Of a stretch of 64,000 nucleotides of DNA, positions 1-8,559 are shown piece after piece. This DNA comes from Paratractidigestivibacter sp963605405 (lineage in GTDB: Bacteria > Actinomycetota > Coriobacteriia > Coriobacteriales > Atopobiaceae). The position numbers and the translations under genes were made by a program. The notes under the pieces are model-generated. The model was not told where the DNA came from. It saw nothing but the letters and a program-made list of their open reading frames with translations, and did no database searches. Each line of letters starts with the position of its first letter. Position 1 is the first letter of the stretch. The DNA is taken from positions 128,947 through 192,946 of the forward strand of contig CAVCUP010000002.1 in the NCBI GenBank assembly GCA_963605405.1, in the 5' to 3' direction.

Positions 1-803
1 GCTTCGACCCCTCCAAGCTGCGCCTGTGCATCAACTCGATGGGCGACGGCGCGTGCCGCCCGGCCTACCGCGACAAGGTCAAGCAGTTCATCCTCGACCA
101 CAAGGACGAGATGTGCGAGGACTGCCTCGAGCGCGCCGAGATCAACCCGCTTCGCGCTTTCGACTGCAAGAACCCGCACTGCCACGAGGTCATGGCGGCA
201 GCGCCCCTGGTAAACGACCACCTGTGCGACGATTGCGCCGAGCACTACGTCGCTGTAAAGAAGTATCTCGACGAGGCGGGCATCGCCTACACTGAGGACC
301 CGACGCTCGTGCGCGGCCTCGACTACTACACCCGCACCGTCTTCGAGGTCGAGTGCGAGGATTCGGGCGTCGGCGCAATCGGCGGTGGCGGCCGCTACGA
401 CGGCCTCATGGAGCTTGAGGGCGGCAAGCCCACCCCCGGCATCGGCTTCGCCGTGGGCTTCGAGCGCATCGCCCTTGCGCTCGCGTCGCAGGGCGTCGAC
501 CTCGAGGGCGCAGAACCCACCTGCGTCTACGTTGCGGGCACCGGCGCCGAGACGCGCGGCGCGGTCTTCTCGGCCACGCTGGCGCTGCGCGGCGCGGGCG
601 TGCGCACCGAGGCCGACTACCAGGGTCGCAGCCTCAAGGCCCAGTTCAAGCAGGCCGATAAGCTCCACGCCACGCTCTGCGTCGTGCTCGGGCCCGACGA
701 GGTCGCGGCCGGCGTGGCCACCATCCGCGACATGGTCACCCATGAGCAGACTCAGGTCCCGATGGCGTCTCTTGCCGATGAGGTCAAGGCCCGCCTCGCG
801 TAA
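1..803 (+). CDS. hisS: Histidyl-tRNA synthetase, C-terminal part (5' truncated by window)
   Basis: Class II aminoacyl-tRNA synthetase that charges tRNA-His in the cytoplasm. The reading frame is open from base 3 and ends with TAA at 801-803; the start lies outside the window. The histidine-specific motif LVRGLDYYTRTVFE is followed by the glycine-rich motif 3 region (GAIGGGGRYDGLM) and GIGFAVGFERIAL, where the motif 3 arginine sits. After these comes the small alpha/beta anticodon-binding domain (about the last 95 residues, from VYVAGTG onward). The insertion with paired cysteines (CEDC, CDDC) between the catalytic blocks is seen in some bacterial HisRS. A strong hairpin downstream separates it from the convergent ABC system. 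Confidence 0.95.
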   Translation, partial: FDPSKLRLCINSMGDGACRPAYRDKVKQFILDHKDEMCEDCLERAEINPLRAFDCKNPHCHEVMAAAPLVNDHLCDDCAEHYVAVKKYLDEAGIAYTEDPTLVRGLDYYTRTVFEVECEDSGVGAIGGGGRYDGLMELEGGKPTPGIGFAVGFERIALALASQGVDLEGAEPTCVYVAGTGAETRGAVFSATLALRGAGVRTEADYQGRSLKAQFKQADKLHATLCVVLGPDEVAAGVATIRDMVTHEQTQVPMASLADEVKARLA

Positions 804-947
804 GGCCCGCGTTGGGCAGGGCCTGCCGCGCGCGATGCCCGGCGGCTCTTGCCCGGCGCGCGGCGTTCGCGTCCGCTGATTTGTATCCGCCCTGGATTGC
901 TAAACAAGCGCGACCGTTGGCGCCGCAATAGCGCCACTTTCTAAGAA

Positions 948-988
948 AGCGCGCCGGCTGGCATCTACTCGATGCTAGCCGGCGCGCT
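948..988. terminator. Bidirectional terminator between hisS and the MacAB-like operon
   Basis: A nearly perfect 18-bp stem (948-965 pairing with 971-988, AGCGCGCCGGCT against AGCCGGCGCGCT in the outer part) with a 5-nt loop lies between two convergent transcription units. The 3' side has only a short T run (GTTTGC). Confidence 0.7.
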
Positions 989-1043
989 GTTTGCGCAGCT
1001 CGGAATTCGTGCCGCCGCTGCGGTCGACGCCGCCTCGGGCTTC

Positions 1044-2272
1044 TTACTGGAACCGTAGCGCGACCACCGGATCGAGCTTGGAAGCGCGGCGGGCGGGGTA
1101 GTAGCCGAAGAGCACGCCGATGAAGCAACATATGCCCGCGGCCATGAGCGCCGTGCTCGGCGTGATCACGGGCGTGAGGTTGTCCACGCCCATCACCTGA
1201 CCCGCAACGCCGGAAAGCGCGAAGGCGCCGGCGAGGCCGAGAAGGACGCCGAGTGCGCCGCCGATCACGCAGATGACGATGGACTCGAGCAGGAACTGCG
1301 CCGAGATGTCCGCGCGCTTCGCGCCGAGGGCCTTGCGAAGGCCGATCTCGCGGATGCGCTCCGTCACGTTGGTGAGCATCATGTTCATGATGCCGATGCC
1401 GCCGACCACGAGCGAGATGGCGGCGATCGACACGGTCATAACCCGGAAAGAGGCCATCGAACTCTCGGCCATGTCGAGCATCGACTGGGAAGCCATCGTC
1501 TCAACGAAGCCCGCCTCGACGTCGCCCCCGGAGCCTACCGGGACGTCGTAGCGGCTGCTCAGGTAAGAAGCCGTGTCCTTGGCCACCTGGTAGGGGTCGG
1601 CGCCCTCTTTGGTGAAGCCGGTGATCGTGCGGCCGCTCATGGTGCCGTCCAGCCCGGAGAAGCGGGCCTTCGCGGTCTGCAGGGGAACGTAGGCCAGCTG
1701 GTAGTCCCCATAGCTCTGGTCGGTGAACACCGTGCCGACGATGGTAAAGGTGTCGTTGCCGATGGTCACCGTTTTGCCCACGACGTCGGCCGACGCCGAG
1801 CCGTAGAGCTTCTTAACGGCGCCGGTGTTAAGGAGGCAGACCATCGAGGACGTCTCGTTCTCACCGGCGGTAAAGAGGCGGCCCTTATCGGCCTTGGTGC
1901 CCATGGCCTCGAAATAGTTTGCGTCGCAGGCGGTGACCTGCATGTTGTCGGTGCTCTGGTCCTGGCTCCTCGCGGACAACATGGTGAAGTAGCTCGCCGT
2001 GATGAACTCGTACTCGCTCGCCATGTCGCGCTCGGCGGTGGCGATCTCGTCGTCGGTGAGGTAGGTCCCGCCGGGGTGGAAGAAGGTGATCTGGATGCTG
2101 CGGGAGGCGTTGAGGCCGATCTGCGCGGCCATCGAGACGCGCATGCCGTCGATGAGCGAGGTCATCGCGATAACGGCGGCGATGCCGATGACGATGCCGA
2201 GGATGGTGAGCAGGCTGCGGGCCCGGTTGGCCAGGATGGCGGAGCCGGTCTCGTAGGCGAGGTCGCTTGCTT

Positions 2273-2276
<4 letters not shown>
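1044..2276 (-). CDS. MacB/FtsX-type ABC transporter permease
   Basis: Inner-membrane permease of a MacB-like (type VII ABC) system, 410 residues. The N-terminus has one membrane segment (RARSLLTILGIVIGIAAVIAM), typical of MacB_PCD proteins. An extracytoplasmic domain of about 220 residues follows, then three C-terminal membrane segments of the FtsX domain, with the conserved GGIGIMNMMLTNVTERIREIG block before the last two. The start at 2276 is chosen because ATG overlaps the TGA of the upstream ATPase gene (ATGA, 4 bp), which implies translational coupling. Such systems use ATP hydrolysis to pull substrates (lipids, peptides or antibiotics) outward across the envelope. The substrate cannot be read from sequence. 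Confidence 0.9.
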
Positions 2277-3076
<800 letters not shown>

Positions 3077-3080
3077 GGCG

Positions 3081-4658
3081 CTACGACCCGCTCACGGTGG
3101 CGCTCTCGACGTGCTCGGTGCCGTCGGAGTCGACATAGGTGGTGGTGCCGTCGGCGGAGTCGACGTAGCCGGTGGCGCCCTCGGCGCCGGAAGCGTTCGC
3201 GGCCTCACCCGCCGCGGCGTCCGGGCTGAGCAGGATCGCGTCGCCCTCGGCGACGCTGCCCTGGATGGCGGCGTTGGCCTTGTCGGAGGCGACGACGGTC
3301 ACGGCGCGCTGCTCATAGGTCTTCTCCTCGGTGCCCTTTACCACGGTGACGTAGCTCGAGCCGTCGGCGGCGGTGCCCACGCTGGAGACGGGCACGATGA
3401 GGGTGTCGGGCACGCTCTGGATCTGGATGGAGACGTTGGCGGTCATGCCGGGCTTCAGGCCCTCGGCGGGGTTCGGGATGAGGAGGCTGACCTCGTAGGT
3501 GGCGGCGCCCGAGCTGCCGGAACCGGAGGAGGAGCCGCTCGTGCTGGAGACGGTGGCGATGCGCGTGACCGTCGCGTCCGCGACGACGTTCGGCAGCGCC
3601 GTGAAGGTCACGGTGGCGGCCTGGCCGACCGAGACCTTAGAGATGTCGACCTCGTTGACATTGACCTTGACCATCATCTGCGAAAGGTCGGCGATCTGGA
3701 TGAGGGCGCCGGAGCCTGACTCAGAAGAGGCGGACGAGGTGCCGCCGCTGGTGCCGCCGCTGGTGATGCTGGCGCCGACCTGGGCGTTCATGACCACGAC
3801 GGAGCCGGACTTAGGCGCCCTGACCGTGCGCTTGTCGGCCGTTTCGACGGCCTCGTTGTAGGTCGCCTGGGCATCGGCGAGGGTGTTCTTGGCCTTCTCG
3901 ATGTTTCGTTCGGCGCTCTGGAATTCGCTGTCGGTGGGGGCGCTGCTTTCGGGCTCGGCTGTCGTGTAGGATTTTCCGGCGTTTTCCTCATCGGCGTAGA
4001 AGTTGGCTTTTTCCTGGTTCCAGATCTCCCAAGCCTTTGCGTCGCTCTCGATGGCCTTGTTGTACTTATCGACAAGCGCGTTGTACGCGTCGGTGGCCTC
4101 GGCGACGCCGGACTTCGCGTCGCGCACGCCGTTGGCCGCCTCGGTGATCTTCTTGTCCAGATCGGAGTTCGTGAGGGTCATGATCACGTCGCCCTCGTTC
4201 ACCGTGTCGCCCTCGGCGATGTTCACGGACTCGATGGTGCCGTCGACGCCGGGGGAGACGACCACGGATTCCACGGGCTGGGCGGAGCCGGAGGCCGTGA
4301 CGGCCTCGGAGAAGTCGCCCTTCTCGACCATGGTGGTCATCGGGGCGCTCGCGTCGGCGCTGCTTGAGCCGGAGCCCAGGTACGAGACGCCCGCCACGAT
4401 CGCCGCCACGACTGCCACGCCGCCGATGACGCCGCCGACGATGAGCTTCTTGCGCGTCTGCGCCTTGCGGTGGCGCATCAGGCCCTCCATGGCCACGCGC
4501 GCCTCCATGTCCTCCTCGGACTCCTGGAGCGTGCCGTCTGCGGAAAGAAGCTCGAGCTGGTCGGCCGGGGCGGCGTTCGCGCCGGTCAGGGGAATGGGGG
4601 CGGTCGCGGGGCTCGTCGAAGTCTCCTTCTCGGGCCCTGCCAGGTGCTTGTTGCTCAT
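3081..4658 (-). CDS. HlyD/MacA-family membrane-fusion (adaptor) protein
   Basis: Adaptor subunit of the tripartite-like exporter, 525 residues. Residues 1-70 are a charged cytoplasmic tail, 71-95 a membrane anchor (KLIVGGVIGGVAVVAAIVAG), and the rest is external. The biotinyl-lipoyl-like halves appear as GTIESVNIAEGDTVNEGDVI and RAPKSGSVVVMNAQVGASI, separated by a helical hairpin of about 110 residues. The beta-barrel block with KPGMTANVSIQ follows. Serine/glycine-rich loops (GTSSASSESGSG, TSGSSSGSGSSG) interrupt the fold. The ATG at 4658 is preceded by GAGGAG, which is why the long upstream frame is not used. In a monoderm host the adaptor probably shapes an exit path in the wall. It is the first gene of the three-gene operon, divergent from the pseudouridine synthase. 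Confidence 0.88.
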   Translation of the reverse strand: MSNKHLAGPEKETSTSPATAPIPLTGANAAPADQLELLSADGTLQESEEDMEARVAMEGLMRHRKAQTRKKLIVGGVIGGVAVVAAIVAGVSYLGSGSSSADASAPMTTMVEKGDFSEAVTASGSAQPVESVVVSPGVDGTIESVNIAEGDTVNEGDVIMTLTNSDLDKKITEAANGVRDAKSGVAEATDAYNALVDKYNKAIESDAKAWEIWNQEKANFYADEENAGKSYTTAEPESSAPTDSEFQSAERNIEKAKNTLADAQATYNEAVETADKRTVRAPKSGSVVVMNAQVGASITSGGTSGGTSSASSESGSGALIQIADLSQMMVKVNVNEVDISKVSVGQAATVTFTALPNVVADATVTRIATVSSTSGSSSGSGSSGAATYEVSLLIPNPAEGLKPGMTANVSIQIQSVPDTLIVPVSSVGTAADGSSYVTVVKGTEEKTYEQRAVTVVASDKANAAIQGSVAEGDAILLSPDAAAGEAANASGAEGATGYVDSADGTTTYVDSDGTEHVESATVSGS

Positions 4659-4863
4659 CGGGCGGCTCCTCGTTGCGGTCCTTCGCGCCGGCCGGCGGTC
4701 GCGTGGCCGGCGCTTGTCTGCGGGTCTTGGGCGTGCGTGCCGGTCTTTGGGGTCTCGTGGATTCAGGTTGCGCGGCCGGGCTGAATTCCCATGAAGCCGG
4801 CCTGTGCGCCCCGCGTTATGCTGATGCGTGCTCGAACAGCGACGGAAAGGCAGGGCGGCTCCT

Positions 4864-5583
4864 ATGGGCGACGTGCGCAGCCAAGCACAAATTCTAGTCG
4901 ATGACCTTCGTGTCATCTATGAGGATCGGTGGATTCTCGCCGCCGAGAAGCCCGCTGGGGTCCTCGTGCACGGAGACGGCACGGGCGCGGCGACGCTCAC
5001 CGACGCGGTGGCGGCCCATCTGGCAGGGGAGGGGCGCGCCGACGCGCGCCCGCAGGCGGTCCAGCGCCTCGATGTGGAGACCACGGGGCTCGTGCTCTTC
5101 TCGCTCGACGCGGCGACCCAGCCGGCGCTCGACGCCGAGGTGGCGGGGCGCGGCATGCGCAAGGTCTACCTCGCCGTCGTCGCGGGCCGCTTTCCGTGGG
5201 GCGAGAAAACCGTCGACGTGCCGATCGGCCGCGATCGGCACGATGCGCGCAAGATGCGCGCCTGCGCGCCGGGCCAGGGCAAGCCGGCCCAGACGCGCGT
5301 TCGCAAGCTCGCGTTCAAGGGCGGCCGCACCCTGCTCGAGGTCGAGCTTCTGACCGGCCGGCGCCACCAGATCCGCGTGCACCTGGCGAGCCTGGGGTTT
5401 CCCATTGTGGGGGACGCGCTCTACGGCGGCGCGCGCCCGGACCCCGCGAGAGGGGAGCGGGGGCTGCTCCTGCACGCTTTCGCCGAGGAGCTCGACCACC
5501 CGGCCACGGGCGAGCGCCTGCGCCTGCGCACCGAGTGGCCTGCCCGCCTCGGTGCCCGCTTCGAGGGCGTCGCGCTGGGCTGA
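4864..5583 (+). CDS. RluA-family RNA pseudouridine synthase
   Basis: Isomerises uridine to pseudouridine in rRNA or tRNA. The protein has 239 residues, close to the catalytic core alone, with no S4 domain. The RluA motif with the catalytic aspartate appears as QRLDVETTGLVLF, slightly diverged from the usual HRLDxxTSG. The conserved TGRRHQIRVHLASLGFPIVGDALYG block lies near the C-terminus. Start ATG 4864 is the best in-frame choice; a GTG at 4828 would add 12 residues. The substrate base cannot be predicted. The gene is divergent from the export operon and is followed by a repeat array. Confidence 0.88.
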   Translation: MGDVRSQAQILVDDLRVIYEDRWILAAEKPAGVLVHGDGTGAATLTDAVAAHLAGEGRADARPQAVQRLDVETTGLVLFSLDAATQPALDAEVAGRGMRKVYLAVVAGRFPWGEKTVDVPIGRDRHDARKMRACAPGQGKPAQTRVRKLAFKGGRTLLEVELLTGRRHQIRVHLASLGFPIVGDALYGGARPDPARGERGLLLHAFAEELDHPATGERLRLRTEWPARLGARFEGVALG

Positions 5584-5627
5584 TGCGTGCCCGTCTTGCC
5601 CTTCTCGCCGCATGCTGGCGCCCCGGC

Positions 5628-5848
5628 GCCCCGAAACCTCGCCGCCCAGTAACCGCCGTGGCGCCGACGCCCCGAAACCTCGCCGCCCAGTAACCGCCGT
5701 GGCCTCATGGCCCTAGAAACGCGCCGCCCAGCAATGCCGCGTTACTGGGCGGCGCGTTTCTAGGGCTCTGGGGCTTTCTTTCTTACTGCGCAGCGTGCAT
5801 CCAGGGCGCTTCCGGACGCCCGGTTGCTGCGCGGCGCGCTTCCAGGGC
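5628..5848. repeat. Mirror-image array of 41-bp-period repeats (family B, copy 1)
   Basis: This fills most of the gap 5584-5970. Three units in plus orientation begin at 5628, 5669 and 5710, and three inverted units end at 5766, 5807 and 5848, so both arms have an exact 41-bp period. The unit core is close to GCCCTAGAAACGCGCC followed by GCCCAGTAAC; about 15 bp between cores are variable. The two central units (5710-5731 and 5745-5766) are a perfect 22-bp inverted repeat around a 13-bp loop. The same unit family recurs at 52810-53069. There is no coding potential. The promoter of the following gene must lie between the array and 5971. Confidence 0.9.
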
Positions 5849-5970
5849 TCGCGGGCTTGCCCCGTTGCCGGAAGATGCGGATTCGGGGCGGCACTCCCGT
5901 CGCGCAATGCCCGGAGACGACGGGTTCGTGCGACAATTGGGCGCGTTTTGCCCACGATGAGAGGAGCCCC

Positions 5971-7029
5971 ATGCTCAAGGTCAGCCAAGCCATCCTGCAC
6001 GTCTTCGACTTCGAGACGGGCTCCAAGCACTATTCCGACGCGCCGCTCGACCTCGACGACCGCTCGACCAAGTCCTACGTGCAGCGCCGCCTGCGAAAGA
6101 TCGTGGGCAACGCCGAGTCCAACCACGGCGAGTTCGCGGAGGACTCCGGGTTCGCCGGCGAGCTCGAGCACTACCTCATGGGCGGCGCCGAGTTCCAGGG
6201 CTTCTCGGTCCAGATCGCGGAGTGGTTCTGGGAAGAGCTGCGCCGGGCCGAGGAGCTCGAGCAGGTCGATCTTCTCGTCGCCGACTTCGTGGACACGGAC
6301 GCCGCGGTCGAGTCCGCCGGCGGTCCCACCGAGGCCGACCTGGAGGCCGCCTTCGACGGCCCGGCCGGGAAGCGCTTCTTTGCCGTGCTGCTCTTGCCGC
6401 GCAAGCAGTCCTTCGTGCATGAGGTCGGCGGCGCCACCAACGAGATCCTGCGTATGGACACGGCGCTGCCCAACCCGACCGCGCGCATCGACACCTACGT
6501 GCTCGTGGACTGCGACACCTTCGCCATCGACTTCCACGACAAGGAGCGCTGCATCGGCGGGGAGACGCTCCAGATCCTGCCCGACAAGTTCCTCCAGTGC
6601 AGCGCCGCGGCCTCGACCCAGCAGGTCTTCGCCGAGGTGAGCCAGATCGTGCGGGACGTCGCCGAGGAGTACGGCCTCACGCCGGCCGTCGAGGTGGGCC
6701 GCGCCAAGGCGGTCGTCGCCCAGCAGGCCGACCGCGAGGAGATCGTGACGCCCGCCGAGGTGGGCCGCGCCGTCTTTGAGGACAGGCCCGACGTCCAGGA
6801 GGTCTTCGAGGAGCGCGTGCGCGAGGCCAAGCTCCCCGAGGAGGCGCCCGTGCGCCGCGGCGTGGCCAACCGCCTCGCGAAGAGCCACAAGATCAAGACG
6901 GACACGGGCATCGAGATCACCTTCCCCTCCGAGCTCGCCGACAAGCCCGGCTACCTGGACTTCGCGACCGGGGCCGACGGCACCATCTCCATCACCATCG
7001 GCAACGTGGCGCACATCGAGAACAAATAG
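5971..7029 (+). CDS. Nucleoid-associated protein, YejK/NdpA (37-kDa) family
   Basis: Predicted 352-residue cytoplasmic protein of the NA37 family, similar in length to E. coli YejK (about 335). The family associates with the nucleoid; its biochemical role is poorly defined. Family-like features include an N-terminal strand (MLKVSQAILHVFD), the core LLPRKQSFVHEV and a C-terminal segment ending in ITIGNVAHIENK. The start is supported by GAGAGGAG 7 nt upstream of ATG 5971. No operon partner is evident: the next gene begins about 110 bp later with its own ribosome site. Confidence 0.8.
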   Translation: MLKVSQAILHVFDFETGSKHYSDAPLDLDDRSTKSYVQRRLRKIVGNAESNHGEFAEDSGFAGELEHYLMGGAEFQGFSVQIAEWFWEELRRAEELEQVDLLVADFVDTDAAVESAGGPTEADLEAAFDGPAGKRFFAVLLLPRKQSFVHEVGGATNEILRMDTALPNPTARIDTYVLVDCDTFAIDFHDKERCIGGETLQILPDKFLQCSAAASTQQVFAEVSQIVRDVAEEYGLTPAVEVGRAKAVVAQQADREEIVTPAEVGRAVFEDRPDVQEVFEERVREAKLPEEAPVRRGVANRLAKSHKIKTDTGIEITFPSELADKPGYLDFATGADGTISITIGNVAHIENK

Positions 7030-7137
7030 CGCGGCCAGCGGCGAGATGTGCTTTTGGCGGCGGCCGGCCAATCCGCGCTATCATTACCAGGACTTTTCTC
7101 GGACAACAAAGCTCAAACACACCACGGGGAGAAGCGC

Positions 7138-8361
7138 ATGACCAATCCCGAGAGGACCATCTCCAGGCGCGACGCCCTGCGCCTCTTTGCCGGCGCGGGC
7201 GCCCTCGGCATCGCCGCGGCCTTCAAGCCGGCCGCCGTCATCGCCGAGACCGCCCAGGAGAAGGCCGACAACGCCCAGGCCCAGGCGGACGCGACCAAGC
7301 AGCAGCTCGACAGCGCCCAGGCCGACTACGACGCCGCCCAGCAGAAGCTCGCGGCCATCGGCGAGGAGTATTCCGCCGCCGCCGCGAAGCTCTCGGCCAC
7401 GCAGGGCTCCATCGTCACGCTCAACGCCCGCATCGCCGAGGCCGAGGCCGCCATCGAGGCCAAGGAATCCGACATCGCGAAGAGCGAGAAAGAGATCGCC
7501 GAGAAGCGCAAGAGGCTCGGCAGCCGCATGAGCGCCGCGTACAAGTCCGGCGCCCAGTCGACCATCGACATCATCCTGAGCTCCGCCTCCTTCGAGGAGC
7601 TCACGAGCAACCTTTATTACCTGGATAAGATCACCTCCCAGGACAAGTCGATGATCGAGGAGGTCAAGGAGCTCAAGGCCTCCCTTGAGGAACAGAGGGA
7701 CGAGCTCGAGCAGCAGAAGTCCGCCCTCGAGGGCCAGAAGTCGGACCTCGAGGTTCTCGAGAGCCAGCAGGCCGAGGAGCTCGCCGCCGCACAGGCGAAG
7801 CAGGACGAGGCCGCCAAGCTCGTCTCGAGCCTCTCCGAGTCGGTCAAGTCCCTCATGGCCCAGCACGACGCCGAGCTCGTGGCCGCCCAGGAGGCCGCCG
7901 AGGAGGCGAAGAAAATCGCGGAGCAGGCGAAGAGCAGCAACAAGTCCTGGGCCACGAGCACGAACACCCAGGTACTCGGCAGCGGCAACCTCGCGAAGGT
8001 CACGGCCGCCGTCGCCTCGACGCCCTCGCCGGGCAGCGGCCTGTGCGCGGCCTGGGTCACGAACGTCTTCGCCAACGCCGGCATCGGTTCCTTCGGCGGC
8101 AACGCCTGCGACCAGTGCGCCTGGTGGTGCGGCACCGACCTCAGCAACATCCAGCCGGGCATGATCATCGCCGTGGAGAGCTCCTCCTCGGGCACCACGG
8201 CCGGCCGCATCTACGGCCACGTGGGCATTTACCTCGCCGACGGGCTCGTGCACCACAACGTCGGCTACATCAAGACGGACACCGTGGCCAGCTGGTCGGC
8301 CACCTACTGCAAGTACATGAGCGGCCGCTGCGGCTGGATCGGCGGCATCGCCCTTTCGTAA
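7138..8361 (+). CDS. Tat-exported coiled-coil cysteine peptidoglycan hydrolase (CHAP/NlpC-like)
   Basis: Predicted secreted wall hydrolase, 407 residues, PcsB-like layout. The N-terminus has a twin-arginine signal (ISRRDALRLF, then a hydrophobic stretch to about residue 36). Residues 40-275 form a long Ala/Glu/Lys-rich coiled coil containing a SASFEELTSNLYYLDKI block typical of PcsB-type regulators. Residues 295-407 are the catalytic domain, with nucleophile Cys303 in GLCAAWVTNVF and His361 in GHVGIYLADG. In related proteins the coiled coil keeps the enzyme inactive until a divisome partner such as FtsEX opens it; that is inference here. Start ATG 7138 follows GGGGAGA and is the one that leaves the Tat signal at the N-terminus. 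Confidence 0.85.
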   Translation: MTNPERTISRRDALRLFAGAGALGIAAAFKPAAVIAETAQEKADNAQAQADATKQQLDSAQADYDAAQQKLAAIGEEYSAAAAKLSATQGSIVTLNARIAEAEAAIEAKESDIAKSEKEIAEKRKRLGSRMSAAYKSGAQSTIDIILSSASFEELTSNLYYLDKITSQDKSMIEEVKELKASLEEQRDELEQQKSALEGQKSDLEVLESQQAEELAAAQAKQDEAAKLVSSLSESVKSLMAQHDAELVAAQEAAEEAKKIAEQAKSSNKSWATSTNTQVLGSGNLAKVTAAVASTPSPGSGLCAAWVTNVFANAGIGSFGGNACDQCAWWCGTDLSNIQPGMIIAVESSSSGTTAGRIYGHVGIYLADGLVHHNVGYIKTDTVASWSATYCKYMSGRCGWIGGIALS

Positions 8362-8375
8362 AGCCGTCCGAACAG

Positions 8376-8408
8376 CGGGCAAAGGGACCGTCCCTTTGCC
8401 CGTTTTTT
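8376..8408 (+). terminator. Rho-independent terminator after the CHAP hydrolase
   Basis: A perfect 13-bp palindromic stem (CGGGCAAAGGGAC against GTCCCTTTGCCCG) is followed directly by six T residues. Confidence 0.92.
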
Positions 8409-8559
8409 GTGCCTGACCAGGCAAGAGGCGCCCCGCTGCCCCGCCTTTCTCGATACCGGCTCCTCAATCCGGGCCTTTCTTGGCATCTCTGCCCCGTCAA
8501 AGCGCTATAGTTGCTGGGTTTTATCCCGCACTTCTGTCTTTCTTCGAGTTTGGAGAGTC

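Noticed and set aside
5628..5848. Simple tandem terminator cluster
   Set aside because: The central palindrome could terminate transcription, but exact 41-bp phasing of all six units on both arms is not explained by that.
8409..8559. c-di-AMP riboswitch upstream of kup
   Set aside because: None of the conserved ydaO motifs can be seen in the 150-bp leader.
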